Origin: Flavobacteriales bacterium
GTDB lineage: Bacteria; Bacteroidota; Bacteroidia; Flavobacteriales_E; Vicingaceae
Length of the DNA: 64,000 nucleotides
Direction: 5' to 3'
NCBI GenBank assembly: GCA_002401955.1
Contig: NVUQ01000003.1
Span: forward strand, 49,991 to 113,990
Position 1 is the stretch's first letter; the number at the start of each line of letters is the position of its first letter. This document shows, in pieces, positions 9,378 to 19,934 of the stretch. A program made the position numbers and the translations under genes. The notes under the pieces are model-generated. The model was not told the origin of the DNA, searched no databases, and saw nothing but the letters and a program-made list of their open reading frames with translations.

Positions 9378-9668
9378 ATGATTAGAATCGTAAAAATGAC
9401 TTTTAACCCTGAAAAGGTAAATGAGTTCTTAGCTAATTTTGAAGAAGTTAAAAGTAAAATTAGAGCTTTTGATGGTGTTGAACATCTAGAATTACTCAGC
9501 GATAAAAACAACGCTAATATTTATTTTACTTACAGTATTTGGGAATCTGAAGATCATTTAAATAATTACAGACATTCCGATTTATTTAAATCTGTTTGGG
9601 CTGTTACTAAACCACTATTTATTAAAAAAGCAGAAGCTTGGAGCTTAGAATCAATGATTAAAATGTGA
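9378..9668 (+). CDS. Antibiotic biosynthesis monooxygenase (ABM)-like dimeric alpha/beta barrel protein
   Basis: MIRIVKMTFNPEKVNEFLANFEEVKSKIRAFDGVEHLELLSDKNNANIYFTYSIWESEDHLNNYRHSDLFKSVW. Confidence 0.8.
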   Translation: MIRIVKMTFNPEKVNEFLANFEEVKSKIRAFDGVEHLELLSDKNNANIYFTYSIWESEDHLNNYRHSDLFKSVWAVTKPLFIKKAEAWSLESMIKM

Positions 9669-9740
9669 GAATGAGTAAATGCTTTAATAGAAAAATTATT
9701 TAATCATTATAGCATTCAATCATTTCTTAAAAAAGAAAAT

Positions 9741-10946
9741 ATGTCTACCAAATCAAATTCCCAAACAAAAGAAGAAAGAGTAACTAAGTTCTTAAAACTA
9801 CAAGGACAAACCAACCAAAGTCCGTATTTAATTGATGTAGAAAAAGCTGAGGGTATTTATATTTGGGATAAAGCAGGTAAACGATATATGGATATGATTG
9901 CTGGTGTTGCAGTAAACAACATTGGGCACAGACATCCAAAAGTAATTAAGGCTATTCAGCAGCAATTAGACAAGCATTTACACGTAATGGTTTATGGAGA
10001 ATATATTCAAGATTCTCAACTGGCTTTGGCAGAGAATTTAGCCTCTATCTTACCTAATAGTTTAAGTTGTTCTTACATTGTTAATTCTGGAACTGAAGCT
10101 AACGAAGCAGCTATTAAATTAGCCAAACGTTATACTGGCAGACAAGAAATTATTTCCTGTAAAAATTCTTATCACGGAAGTACTCACGGAAGCTTAAGTG
10201 TTACTGGTAATAAAGAAAAACAAAGCAGTTTTAAACCTTTATTACCCAATGTTCAATTTATTGAATTTAATAATATTGAATCTCTAAATATCATTACTGA
10301 GAAATCTGCTTGTGTAATTATAGAAACAATACAAGGAGATGCTGGTTTAGTTAAACCAACACAAGAATTCATTAGCACTTTAAGAGAAAAATGTACAGCA
10401 ACAGGTACTTTATTAATTTTTGATGAAGTACAAGTTGGTATGGGGAGAACAGGCAAAATGTTCGCTTTTGAGCATTACAATGTTATACCAGACATTTTAA
10501 CTTTAGGAAAGGCTTTAGGTGGCGGAATGCCAATTGGAGCTTTTATTTCTTCTAAAAAAATAATGTACAGTTTAACACACAACCCTATGTTAGGGCACAT
10601 TACCACATTTGGCGGGCACCCGATAAATTGTGCTGCTGCAAATGCTTGTATTAATGTGTTAAAAGAAGAAAACTGGATAGATAAAGCTGAACAAAAAGGA
10701 CAATTGTTAGAAAATATTTTATCTCAAGCCTCAGAAATAAAAGAAATTCGAAGAGCAGGGTTGTTTTTTGCCATAGAAATGGAATCTGCTGATAAAGTAG
10801 CACAAGTAGTTAACAATTGCTTAGATAAAGGCTTAATTGGCTTTTGGTTTCTCTCCACTCCTACTGCTTTTAGACTGTCTCCTCCTTTATCTATAACTGA
10901 GGAAGAGATAAATATGGCTGGGGAGATAATATTTTCTTGTATATAA
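9741..10946 (+). CDS. Class III PLP aminotransferase
   Basis: YIVNSGTEANEAAIKLAKRYTGR, NSYHGSTHGSLSVTG, LIFDEVQVGMGRTGKMFAFEHYNVIPDILTLGKALGGGMPIGAF. Confidence 0.92.
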   Translation: MSTKSNSQTKEERVTKFLKLQGQTNQSPYLIDVEKAEGIYIWDKAGKRYMDMIAGVAVNNIGHRHPKVIKAIQQQLDKHLHVMVYGEYIQDSQLALAENLASILPNSLSCSYIVNSGTEANEAAIKLAKRYTGRQEIISCKNSYHGSTHGSLSVTGNKEKQSSFKPLLPNVQFIEFNNIESLNIITEKSACVIIETIQGDAGLVKPTQEFISTLREKCTATGTLLIFDEVQVGMGRTGKMFAFEHYNVIPDILTLGKALGGGMPIGAFISSKKIMYSLTHNPMLGHITTFGGHPINCAAANACINVLKEENWIDKAEQKGQLLENILSQASEIKEIRRAGLFFAIEMESADKVAQVVNNCLDKGLIGFWFLSTPTAFRLSPPLSITEEEINMAGEIIFSCI

Positions 10947-11010
10947 TTTTTTTAATGATAAAATATGTTAATTTTACAATCTGTAATTTAATACATCTTA
11001 ATATTATCAA

Positions 11011-11718
11011 ATGAAAAACACACAAATTCTAATCGCATTAATAACAATTAGCAGTTTAACCATTTTAAACTCTTGTTCTTCTGGCACTGAAAATGCTCCA
11101 AAAGAAACAACAACTGAAGAAACTCCAATAGCTGAAGAAGCCCCTTCGTGCCCAACAGATGATAAAGCAACTGTGAGATGGCAAACTTCTGATACTGATA
11201 CCGTAGCAAATATCCTTAGTGGAGGTAACAAATTCTCTTTTACATTGACTAGCTCAACAGACGCTATTATAGCCAAAGCCAGTCTTAATTCTGCAGGTCA
11301 ATTTGGTTTTTACATTATAAATTCATCAAACGATTCTTGTATTGCTTATTCCACTCTAAACAGTACAATGGATACCCTATCTGGAATAGATCTTACTAAT
11401 GAACATAACAAACACGCCATTTCGATAGATACTGCAAATACACGTATTAATAGGTGGAAAGATGATGCTTCTCGAGCTACTTGGATAAGTAATAATAATA
11501 CCTCAATTTTTCATTATTTTGTTATAGATGCTATAGATATTACTTACGGAGAAAATCATGATTGTTATTTGTCTTTAAGGTACAGCACTACTTATCCAGA
11601 TAATGGACCTGTAGCCGATTTGATAATTGTTAATACTGAAACAGGTCTAATATTGAACAAAACTGTAAACTTAGAAGATCTTGTCACTCCATCTCCTCCA
11701 TATCATTATTATAAATAA
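11011..11718 (+). CDS. Hypothetical lipoprotein
   Basis: MKNTQILIALITISSLTILNSCSSGTENAPK: lipobox-like NSC. Confidence 0.75.
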   Translation: MKNTQILIALITISSLTILNSCSSGTENAPKETTTEETPIAEEAPSCPTDDKATVRWQTSDTDTVANILSGGNKFSFTLTSSTDAIIAKASLNSAGQFGFYIINSSNDSCIAYSTLNSTMDTLSGIDLTNEHNKHAISIDTANTRINRWKDDASRATWISNNNTSIFHYFVIDAIDITYGENHDCYLSLRYSTTYPDNGPVADLIIVNTETGLILNKTVNLEDLVTPSPPYHYYK

Positions 11719-11727
11719 TTAAAATCA

Positions 11728-12351
11728 ATGATATTTTGGATTACTTATAGTTCTCCACTAATTTTAATCTTAGCCGTAATTTGTGGAGGGTATTACTATA
11801 AATGGCTAAACAAAGTTTATCGTCTTATATTTTCTTATATAATTGTTTGTTTAATTATTGATATCATTGCTCGATCTCTTATTTTTTATTCACTCAATAA
11901 CCTAATGTTGTTACTCTACCTTAGCCTTGTAGAACTTATAATATTCTTAAAACTCTATGCCAACATTACTAAAAAAAAAATAGGATTGATATTATCTGTT
12001 ATTGGAGGTATTTATATCCTATCCGAAATAATTTTAATCGACCCTAACGACACAACTAATTTCCAATCATATTCAAAAATAGTCAGTTCTTTTTTAATTG
12101 TTCTAATGGCTTTAATCTACTTTTTAGAACAGCTAAAAAAAGATACAGCTATGAAAAACCTACACCTTAATTATAGCATACTCATATATTTCACATTAAA
12201 TATGATCCTTTGGTTGCCTATCAATTTTTTAATAGATGAAACTTCTGAACTCATTTTTTACGTTTGGAGAATACTCCTTTTTATTACAATACTATTTTAC
12301 GCTAACCTAACCTATTTAATATGGAAGAATGGAAGAGCCCAGAAACGCTAG
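11728..12351 (+). CDS. Polytopic membrane protein, hypothetical
   Basis: Multiple hydrophobic helices; directly upstream of and overlapping the histidine kinase. Confidence 0.75.
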   Translation: MIFWITYSSPLILILAVICGGYYYKWLNKVYRLIFSYIIVCLIIDIIARSLIFYSLNNLMLLLYLSLVELIIFLKLYANITKKKIGLILSVIGGIYILSEIILIDPNDTTNFQSYSKIVSSFLIVLMALIYFLEQLKKDTAMKNLHLNYSILIYFTLNMILWLPINFLIDETSELIFYVWRILLFITILFYANLTYLIWKNGRAQKR

Positions 12352-13082
12352 TATTATGGATAACAATAATAGCAGGTCTTTTAACTGTTTTGCTTGTTTT
12401 TATTGTTCTATTGGTACGTATTATTATTAAAAAAATTGTAAAAACTAAAATAGCAGAAGCTAAAGCAAAATTAGAGCACCAACAGGATCTTATAAAAAGT
12501 TCTATTACAACACAAGAGAAAGAGCGTAAACGAATTGCTTCCGATTTACATGATGATTTAATTGGCAAATTAACTGTTATTAAATTACAGCAAGAGGTAA
12601 GCAACAGTACAGATACAGCATCAATCAATTTAATTAATGAGTGTATAAAAACTGCCAGGCGCATATCTCATGATTTAAGCCCTCCGTTATTAGAGTACAC
12701 TCCTTTACCCGATCTTATTTATGAAATTTTTGAGCCTTGGAAAACTAAATTGAGTATTAACCCTTTTTTTGATATCAGACAAAACGAGGATAGCCACAGT
12801 AGTGAATTTAAAATACAGCTTATTCGTATTATACAAGAAGTGATTACCAACATAGATAAACACGCCAATGCGAGTGAAATAAATGTTCATTATAGGCAAT
12901 CTAACCAATCCACTATTTTAACTATTAAAGATAACGGAATTGGTTATAATAGTGCCAATCAAAAAAAAGGTTTAGGTTTAAAAAATATTGAATCTAGAGT
13001 ACATTACTTAAAAGGGAGTTACCGTATGCAATCTGAAATAAACAAAGGTACTTCTTCAATATTTTTATTTAAACACCAGTAA
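12321..13082 (+). CDS. Sensor histidine kinase, HisKA_3/NarX-like, one N-terminal TM
   Basis: EKERKRIASDLHDDLIGKLTVIKL, IIQEVITNIDKHANASEINV, IKDNGIGYNSANQKKGLGLKNIESRV. Confidence 0.92.
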   Translation: MEEWKSPETLVLWITIIAGLLTVLLVFIVLLVRIIIKKIVKTKIAEAKAKLEHQQDLIKSSITTQEKERKRIASDLHDDLIGKLTVIKLQQEVSNSTDTASINLINECIKTARRISHDLSPPLLEYTPLPDLIYEIFEPWKTKLSINPFFDIRQNEDSHSSEFKIQLIRIIQEVITNIDKHANASEINVHYRQSNQSTILTIKDNGIGYNSANQKKGLGLKNIESRVHYLKGSYRMQSEINKGTSSIFLFKHQ

Positions 13083-13084
13083 TT

Positions 13085-13459
13085 ATGGAAAAAATAGCAC
13101 TTGCACTAGTAGATGATGAAGCTTTAATTGTTACACTTTTAAATGACTTTTTTACGCTACAAGATGACATAGAGGTTTGCTTAACCAGTAACAGTGGTGA
13201 AGATTTTTTAGAGGAATTAGCTCAGCAAACAACACTACCCGAAGTATTGGTGTTAGACCTAAAAATGAAAGAAAATAGTGGTGTTGATGTTTTAGGAGTT
13301 TTAAAAGAAAGCTATCCTACCATAAATACCATTATTATGTCATCGCATTATAATAAATCGTTTATGGGTTTTATGTTAAAAACTGGTGCAGCAGCATTTA
13401 TTCCTAAAGGTATTTCTCCTCAAGAGCTCTTAAAAATAGTTAGAGAGGTAAAAGAATAA
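13085..13459 (+). CDS. Receiver-only response regulator
   Basis: ALVDDEALIVTLLNDFF...VLVLDLKMKENSGVDVL...IIMSSHYNKSFMGFMLKTGAAAFIPKG; stops after the receiver, no HTH. Confidence 0.88.
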   Translation: MEKIALALVDDEALIVTLLNDFFTLQDDIEVCLTSNSGEDFLEELAQQTTLPEVLVLDLKMKENSGVDVLGVLKESYPTINTIIMSSHYNKSFMGFMLKTGAAAFIPKGISPQELLKIVREVKE

Positions 13460-13571
13460 ATTCTTTTTTTGTTACTTCTAATGTCCAACGCTTCAAACTC
13501 ATTTTACTGCATCTGGATACCCGATTTCGCGGGTAAGGAGTAAGAGACAGAACTCTTAACTTAATAACATT

Positions 13572-13605
13572 AAAGCAGAGCCTTTCGAGGAATTCTTTTG
13601 AATTA
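13572..13605. repeat. Repeat B-related core copy
   Basis: aaagcagagcctttcgaggaattcttttgaatt resembles the cores at 5090 and 5227. Confidence 0.5.
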
Positions 13606-13613
13606 AAAATGTC

Positions 13614-13728
13614 ATACCAATTTAATTTCAAAACACCCAACAATGGTTTTTGTATAATGCCGATAGAGATTCAAAGCCAGAGAATGAGAGTAACGAAATT
13701 ATAGGGCATTTTGATTACAAATCTGTGT
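13614..13728 (-). repeat. Dispersed repeat A, copy 2 (115 bp)
   Basis: ataccaatttaatttcaaaacacccaacaatggtttttgtataatgccgatag...atagggcattttgattacaaatctgtgt. Confidence 0.85.
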
Positions 13729-13910
13729 CATTCCGATTGGATCCCGATTTTTTCTATCGGGAGGAACAGAGGAATCTGTTGAAAATAGTATTCGACAAAC
13801 GAGGCACTAGAGCGTCAGCATGAATTATTAATTTTAAAGAATTCTTCATCAATAAAAGCTACTGCCAACTTAATATCATCCTAGCTTACTTTTTTTCAAT
13901 TTTTGAAACA

Positions 13911-13942
13911 AAAAAGCCCGATAATAACATCGGGCTATCAAT
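13911..13942. terminator. Intrinsic terminator hairpin
   Basis: AGCCCGATaataacATCGGGCT next to an A-tract, consistent with ending the minus-strand gene at 13955. Confidence 0.75.
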
Positions 13943-13954
13943 TATAGAAACTGT

Positions 13955-14431
13955 TTAGGCTACACTCTCTGGTAATTTTACTCCTTTCCAGTATTGCATA
14001 GATACAAAAGAGAAAATCATTGTTGAGGCTAAGCCCTCAACTAATATTGCTCCTCCTATTTGAGAAGATGTTGGAGCTCCAGCTAACATTAAGCCATCCG
14101 CAATACTATTAACATAAGCCGCATCTTTAAAATTTAAAAAGACAATTAAGCTAATGGCACTCAAAACAACTGCTATACCAGTTGACACAAATGCCGACCT
14201 AAAATTCTCTAAATAACCGTTAAGGCCTTTCTGAAAATTAGATTTAATAAAATGATTCATAAAAGCCAATACAATTACTCCATTAAACAATCGTAAGTAA
14301 GTTTGATCACTATAGCCTAACGATTCTACAACTAAAAAATATGCACCTAAAGACAAATACGTTAAAAGTGCATAAACCAAAATATTTTTATTTTTTTTCA
14401 TCGCACTAGATTTAAGGGGTTTATACCTCAT
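13955..14431 (-). CDS. Four-TM membrane protein, hypothetical
   Basis: MKKNKNILVYALLTYLSLGAYFLVVESLGYSDQTYLRLFNGVIVLAF...; four predicted hydrophobic segments. Start probably at the internal MKKNK. Confidence 0.7.
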   Translation of the reverse strand: MRYKPLKSSAMKKNKNILVYALLTYLSLGAYFLVVESLGYSDQTYLRLFNGVIVLAFMNHFIKSNFQKGLNGYLENFRSAFVSTGIAVVLSAISLIVFLNFKDAAYVNSIADGLMLAGAPTSSQIGGAILVEGLASTMIFSFVSMQYWKGVKLPESVA

Positions 14432-14493
14432 TCTACGAATGCCCGAAATATAAGTTAGGGTAAATTGAATGTTTTTTTGAATAAAAACAAGGT

Positions 14494-16170
14494 CTAATCA
14501 ATAAACGCTATAGCCAACTTAATTTCATCATAATTTACTTTTCCTCCAAGCTTACCGTAAATGGCATTTAAACTTACTGGAGTACTTTTAGGCTGCTCAT
14601 CATAAGCTGCTTGTACCTTTTTTAGAACTGTGGCTTTTGGTTTGTAAAAATTCAGATTTTCATCTGGATTGTCTTTTCGTATTTTAATTAAATGTCCTGC
14701 TATTGTTCCTACAGATAATCCACGTGCTTCGGCAATTTCTTTTAATGATACACTTTGTTTTAAATGAATTAAAGTTACTTCGTAAGTAGAAAGCTTACCT
14801 CTCTCCTTTTCTTTTACTCGATTCTTGTGTTTGGTAATTTCTTTTTTATCAATTAATCCACCAATATCTCTAATAAAAGTTTTGGCAATTAATTCTAATT
14901 CATCCAATACAAATTCATTGTCAGCATCTTCAGATAATTCTTGGAAACGTTGGTCTGCTTTATGAGCCAAATTATCAACTCTTAAAGCCATTTCATTTAA
15001 ACCAATTAGCTGTAAGTTCTCTAACTTCTTTAAACGAGATAATGCCACATAACCCTGCCCCATTTCAAAGGTTTTAGATAGGTCTATTTCTGCAGCATCT
15101 AAAGTCATGCCTTGACATTTGTGCACCGTTATTGCCCAAGCCAAACGCAATGGTATCTGGTTATAACTTGCCAAGGTTTTACCATTATCATCTATAATGG
15201 CCCACTTCTCAACTTCGGTTGTAATGGTTTTTCCGTTCAATAATTTTACCGAAGGAAACCCTTTATCAGTAAAACCTAAAACTTTACCTAAAGAACCATT
15301 TACATAACGGTGTTCTTTATCGTTCTTCACAAACATTACCTTGGCACCAATTTTAAAAACTAGCTCCTCTCCTGCTAAAACAGAGTTTTTTAAGGTTGCT
15401 ATCAGTTTTTTATTTCCTGAAGTTTTGGCTTTAAACTTTTTAGGTGTTCCAGATAATTGAGATAAATGCTGTGCATTTACTCTATCAACATCATAGTTGT
15501 GAGTATATAGTTTTGTTCGCTCTTTATCGTTCTCTAAGTTATTTTCTGAAGCTTTTTGTAGCGTATCGTAGCTTTTTTTAGAAATACTTCCCGTTCTAAT
15601 TTCATTTAAAATAAGGTTTAAATCATTATCACTTTGTCGATATTGCTCAGTTAAATAACAAACTGCCAAATTTGCTTTGACCCAAGCTTCCGACATAAAA
15701 GCAAACTTATCTTTACTTGTTTCCCCTTGACTTCCTATTGGCGGAAGTTGAAAAAAATCTCCGCATACAACTATCTGGATGCCTCCAAACGGTTCTTCAT
15801 TTTTTTTGAAATAACGTAACACTACATCTACTGCATTTATCTGGTTTTTGTGCAACATAGATATTTCATCTATAATCAACACTTTCGCCTTTTCTAAATG
15901 ATCTTTCAAGTACTTTTTAGAACTCATACTTCTCAAATTTCCCTGAGTAATAAATTCCTTTACCCCTATTCCAGCCCATGAATGAATAGTCATACCATTC
16001 ATATGAGTAGCAGCAATGCCTGTAGATGCAGTTACAGCAACTTTAACCTTACGTTCTTTTAAGTAAGAAATGTATTGATTGAGCACATAGGTTTTTCCTG
16101 TTCCTGCAGAACCAGTAAGGAAAGCATTTTTTCCTGATTTTAATATAGCTAGTGCCTTTTCTTGTTGCAT
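14494..16170 (-). CDS. PIF1/RecD-like SF1 helicase with C-terminal helix-turn-helix domain
   Basis: Walker A NAFLTGSAGTGKTYVLNQYI; VLIIDEISMLHKNQI; AWAITVHKCQGMTLDAAEIDLS; VALSRLKKLENLQLIG. ORF track starts at 16215 but MQQEKALAILKSGKNAF is the likelier start. Confidence 0.88.
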   Translation of the reverse strand: MQQEKALAILKSGKNAFLTGSAGTGKTYVLNQYISYLKERKVKVAVTASTGIAATHMNGMTIHSWAGIGVKEFITQGNLRSMSSKKYLKDHLEKAKVLIIDEISMLHKNQINAVDVVLRYFKKNEEPFGGIQIVVCGDFFQLPPIGSQGETSKDKFAFMSEAWVKANLAVCYLTEQYRQSDNDLNLILNEIRTGSISKKSYDTLQKASENNLENDKERTKLYTHNYDVDRVNAQHLSQLSGTPKKFKAKTSGNKKLIATLKNSVLAGEELVFKIGAKVMFVKNDKEHRYVNGSLGKVLGFTDKGFPSVKLLNGKTITTEVEKWAIIDDNGKTLASYNQIPLRLAWAITVHKCQGMTLDAAEIDLSKTFEMGQGYVALSRLKKLENLQLIGLNEMALRVDNLAHKADQRFQELSEDADNEFVLDELELIAKTFIRDIGGLIDKKEITKHKNRVKEKERGKLSTYEVTLIHLKQSVSLKEIAEARGLSVGTIAGHLIKIRKDNPDENLNFYKPKATVLKKVQAAYDEQPKSTPVSLNAIYGKLGGKVNYDEIKLAIAFID

Positions 16171-16189
16171 TTTGTGAAAGTAATTAAAC

Positions 16190-16225
16190 AAAAATAGCCT
16201 CACCATAATTGGCAAGGCTATTTTT
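16190..16225. terminator. Intrinsic terminator downstream of dnaK
   Basis: AAAAATAGCCTcaccataattggcAAGGCTATTTTT. Confidence 0.75.
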
Positions 16226-16244
16226 CAACATTTCTAAGAAAAGA

Positions 16245-18149
16245 TTATTTCTTTTCGTCCTCTTCTACTACTTCTTCAAAATCAACATCAGTTACTTCAC
16301 TCTCTCCACCGTCAGAACTCTCTTCTCCTCCTGTTGCTCCTTCTTGTTGCTGTTGAGCATACATTTCTTGAGAAGCTGCTTGGAAAACAGTATTTAATTT
16401 TTCAGTGTTTGCTTTCATTCCTTCTAAATCTTTCGCTTCGTAAGATTTTTTCAATTCAGCTAAAGCTTCTTCAATTGGAGCTTTTTTATCAGCTGGCAAT
16501 TTATCACCGTATTCTTTTAACTGTTTTTCAGTTTGAAAAATTAAGCTATCCGCTTGATTAACAACATCAGCATTTTCTTTAGCTAATTTATCAGCTTCAG
16601 CATTTTCTTCAGCATCTTGCTTCATTTTAGCAATTTCATCATCACTTAAACCAGAAGAAGCTTCAATTCTAATATTTTGTTCTTTTCCAGTTGCCTTATC
16701 TTTAGCAGAAATGTTCATAATTCCGTTTGCATCAATATCGAAAGTTACTTCAATTTGAGGAACTCCTCTTGGTGCTGGTGGAATATCTGCTAATTGAAAT
16801 CTTCCTAAAGATTTGTTATCGTTAGCCATTGGTCTTTCTCCTTGTAAAACATGGATATCAACAGCTGGTTGATTGTCTGCTGCAGTTGAGAAAGTCTCAG
16901 ATTTCTTAGTAGGAATTGTAGTATTTCCTTCAATCAACTTCGTCATAACAGCTCCCATAGTTTCAATTCCTAAAGAAAGTGGTGTTACATCTAATAACAA
17001 TACATCTTTTACTTCTCCAGTTAATACTCCACCTTGAATTGCTGCTCCAATAGCAACCACTTCATCAGGATTAACTCCTTTAGATGGTTCTTTTCCAAAA
17101 AATTTCTTAACTGCTTCAACTATCGATGGAATTCTTGTAGAACCACCAACCAATATTACTTCATCAATATCACCTTTACTATATCCAGCCGCTTTTAATG
17201 CTGCTTCACAAGGCTTAATGGTTCTTTTAATTAAACTATCTGCCATTTGCTCAAAAGAAGCTCTTGTTAATGTTCTAACTAAGTGCTTTGGCCCTGAAGC
17301 CGTTGCAGTAACATAAGGTAAGTTAATTTCTGTTGTTGTTGTACTTGATAGTTCAATTTTTGCTTTTTCAGCAGCTTCTTTTAAACGCTGAAGTGCCATT
17401 GGATCTTCTCTCAAATCAATAGACTCATCTTTTTTAAACTCTTCTGCTAACCAATCGATTATTATATGGTCAAAATCATCTCCACCTAAATGTGTATCTC
17501 CATCAGTAGACTTCACTTCAAAAACTCCATCTCCTAATTCTAATACAGAAACATCATGTGTTCCACCACCACAATCAAAAACAACTATTTTTTGATCTTG
17601 GTCTTTCTTATCTAATCCGTAAGCCAATGCAGCTGCAGTTGGTTCGTTAATGATTCTTTTAACTGTTAAACCAGCAATTTCACCAGCTTCTTTAGTTGCT
17701 TGTCTTTGTGCATCATTAAAATAAGCAGGAACTGTAATTACAGCTTCACTAACATCCATCCCTAAATAATCTTCAGCTGTTTTCTTCATTTTTTGAAGAA
17801 CCATTGCCGAAATTTCTTGTGGAGTGTAAAGTCTATCATCAATCTTTACTCTAGGTGTATTGTTATCTCCTTTTACTACTTTATATGAAGAACGTTTAAT
17901 TTCTTTTGATACTTGATCAAACGTATTCCCCATAAATCTTTTTATAGAAGAGATTGTTTTTTCAGGATTAGTAATTGCCTGACGTTTTGCAGGATCACCA
18001 ACCGCTCTTTCTCCTCCTTCTATAAATGCTACGATAGAAGGTGTAGTCCTTTTACCTTCTGCATTAGGAATTACAACCGGTTCATTTCCTTCCATAACGG
18101 AAACACATGAGTTTGTTGTTCCTAAATCTATTCCTATAATCTTACTCAT
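16245..18149 (-). CDS. dnaK: Molecular chaperone DnaK (Hsp70)
   Basis: [42 protein letters not shown]; full Hsp70 length and [10 protein letters not shown] tail. Confidence 0.98.
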   Translation of the reverse strand: MSKIIGIDLGTTNSCVSVMEGNEPVVIPNAEGKRTTPSIVAFIEGGERAVGDPAKRQAITNPEKTISSIKRFMGNTFDQVSKEIKRSSYKVVKGDNNTPRVKIDDRLYTPQEISAMVLQKMKKTAEDYLGMDVSEAVITVPAYFNDAQRQATKEAGEIAGLTVKRIINEPTAAALAYGLDKKDQDQKIVVFDCGGGTHDVSVLELGDGVFEVKSTDGDTHLGGDDFDHIIIDWLAEEFKKDESIDLREDPMALQRLKEAAEKAKIELSSTTTTEINLPYVTATASGPKHLVRTLTRASFEQMADSLIKRTIKPCEAALKAAGYSKGDIDEVILVGGSTRIPSIVEAVKKFFGKEPSKGVNPDEVVAIGAAIQGGVLTGEVKDVLLLDVTPLSLGIETMGAVMTKLIEGNTTIPTKKSETFSTAADNQPAVDIHVLQGERPMANDNKSLGRFQLADIPPAPRGVPQIEVTFDIDANGIMNISAKDKATGKEQNIRIEASSGLSDDEIAKMKQDAEENAEADKLAKENADVVNQADSLIFQTEKQLKEYGDKLPADKKAPIEEALAELKKSYEAKDLEGMKANTEKLNTVFQAASQEMYAQQQQEGATGGEESSDGGESEVTDVDFEEVVEEDEKK

Positions 18150-18409
18150 AATATATTGTTTTAATTATTATCAATTATTTCTAATCAACAATAGTCAAAC
18201 AATATGCCATTGCATTTTAGCGAGTATTTAAAGAAATATTGGCAGTTTTACTGTTTTCTTCAATCTAATTACTGACAAAAGAATGACATTTAGACAGAAC
18301 CTCCTTATTTTTAACAACAGGATTGTTAAAACTATTGGTTTAAATCCAATTAATTCTTAAATATATAGATTATTTTTGCTGACTTAAAATTAAGTGATAG
18401 ATTATTTAG

Positions 18410-19933
18410 ATGAATAAATTAACATTAGACGTAGTTTACCAATATGTATTTGAGGGGAAGAAATTTGAGATTGATGAAGAAACACATAAAAATGTAGAAA
18501 AATCATTTACATTTTTAGATTCGTTTTCTAAAGATAAAATTATTTATGGTATAAATACTGGTTTCGGGCCTATGGCTCAATTTAGAATTGAACCAGATGA
18601 ATTAGAACAGTTACAATACAATTTAATTAGAAGCCATTCAAGTGGAACAGGAAATCCACTTGATACTCCTTATGCTAAAAGTGTTGTATTGGCTCGTTTG
18701 AACAACTTTCTTCAAGGAAACTCTGGAATTAGCGCAGGTGTAATAGATCAACTACAGCTGTTCTTAAATGAAGATGTAATTCCTGAAATATATGAGCATG
18801 GCAGTGTTGGAGCAAGCGGAGATTTAGTTCAGCTTTCTCATTTAGCATTAAATCTAATTGGAGAAGGACATGTTTATGAAAGTGGAGAGAGAAAAAAAAC
18901 ATCCGATGTTTTTAGTAAGCGCAACATTAAGCCTTTAGAATTAAATTTAAGAGATGGTTTAGGGTTAATTAATGGAACATCCTGTATGACAGGTATTGCA
19001 GCACTTAATTTAATTTATGCTAAAAGATTAGTAACTCACGCCATTACTGCTTCTGCTATTATTAATGAAATTGTTGAATCTTTCGATGATTCATTTTCTA
19101 AAGAATTAAACGAAGTTAAATTACATAGAGGCCAAAATTACATTGCCGCTAAAATGCGTGAATATTTAAGTGATAGTCGCTTAATCAGAAAAAGAGACGA
19201 ATTATTTAAGGATGATGCTGAAATCCAACGAGTAGAGTTTAAAAAGAAAATACAAGAGTACTACTCTATCAGATGTGTGCCTCAAATATTAGGACCTATC
19301 GTAGATACATTAGATTATGCTAAAATGGTTGTAGAGAATGAGTTAAACTCTACAAATGATAATCCTATTGTAAATGTTGATGTTGAAAATGTTTTCCATG
19401 GAGGAAACTTCCACGGTGATTACATCTCATTAGAAATGGATAAAATAAAAATTGCTTTAACAAAACTTTCTATGCTAATGGAAAGACAGTTAAACTTTTT
19501 ATTAAATCATAATTTAAACAATGTTTTTCCACCATTTTTGAATGCTGGAAAATTAGGATTGAACTTTGGTTTTCAAGGAATTCAATATACAGCAACTTCT
19601 ACAACTGCAGAGAATCAAACTTTAAGTAACTCTATGTATGTGCACAGTATTCCAAACAATAATGACAATCAAGATATTGTTAGTATGGGAACTAATAGTG
19701 CATTAATGGCGAAACAAGTGCTAGAAAACAGCTTCCAAGTAATGTCTGTTCACTTAATGGCAATCTGCCAAGGGATTGATTTATTAGATGAAGAAGCAAA
19801 AGAAAAACTCTCATCTAAAACTAAAAAAGTACACAAAGACATCAGAAAAATAGCTTCATTTGTTAAGGATGATACTCCTCAGGCAGAAGCCATAGGAAAA
19901 GTAAAAGAATACATCAAAGAAAATAACTTTTAA
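18410..19933 (+). CDS. Aromatic amino acid ammonia-lyase, probably tyrosine ammonia-lyase of the aryl-polyene/flexirubin cluster
   Basis: MIO motif GSVGASGDLVQLSHLAL; LQYNLIRSHSSGTGNPL and FHGDYISLEMDKIKIALTKLSMLMERQLNFLLN closely resemble remembered Flavobacterium johnsoniae TAL. Confidence 0.9.
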   Translation: MNKLTLDVVYQYVFEGKKFEIDEETHKNVEKSFTFLDSFSKDKIIYGINTGFGPMAQFRIEPDELEQLQYNLIRSHSSGTGNPLDTPYAKSVVLARLNNFLQGNSGISAGVIDQLQLFLNEDVIPEIYEHGSVGASGDLVQLSHLALNLIGEGHVYESGERKKTSDVFSKRNIKPLELNLRDGLGLINGTSCMTGIAALNLIYAKRLVTHAITASAIINEIVESFDDSFSKELNEVKLHRGQNYIAAKMREYLSDSRLIRKRDELFKDDAEIQRVEFKKKIQEYYSIRCVPQILGPIVDTLDYAKMVVENELNSTNDNPIVNVDVENVFHGGNFHGDYISLEMDKIKIALTKLSMLMERQLNFLLNHNLNNVFPPFLNAGKLGLNFGFQGIQYTATSTTAENQTLSNSMYVHSIPNNNDNQDIVSMGTNSALMAKQVLENSFQVMSVHLMAICQGIDLLDEEAKEKLSSKTKKVHKDIRKIASFVKDDTPQAEAIGKVKEYIKENNF

Positions 19934-19934
19934 T

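Noticed and set aside
12302-12664. Minus-strand 120-aa ORF
   Set aside because: Antisense to the histidine kinase; no recognisable domain.
16334-18110. Plus-strand ORFs 16334-16561 and 17913-18110
   Set aside because: Antisense to dnaK, composition typical of shadow ORFs.
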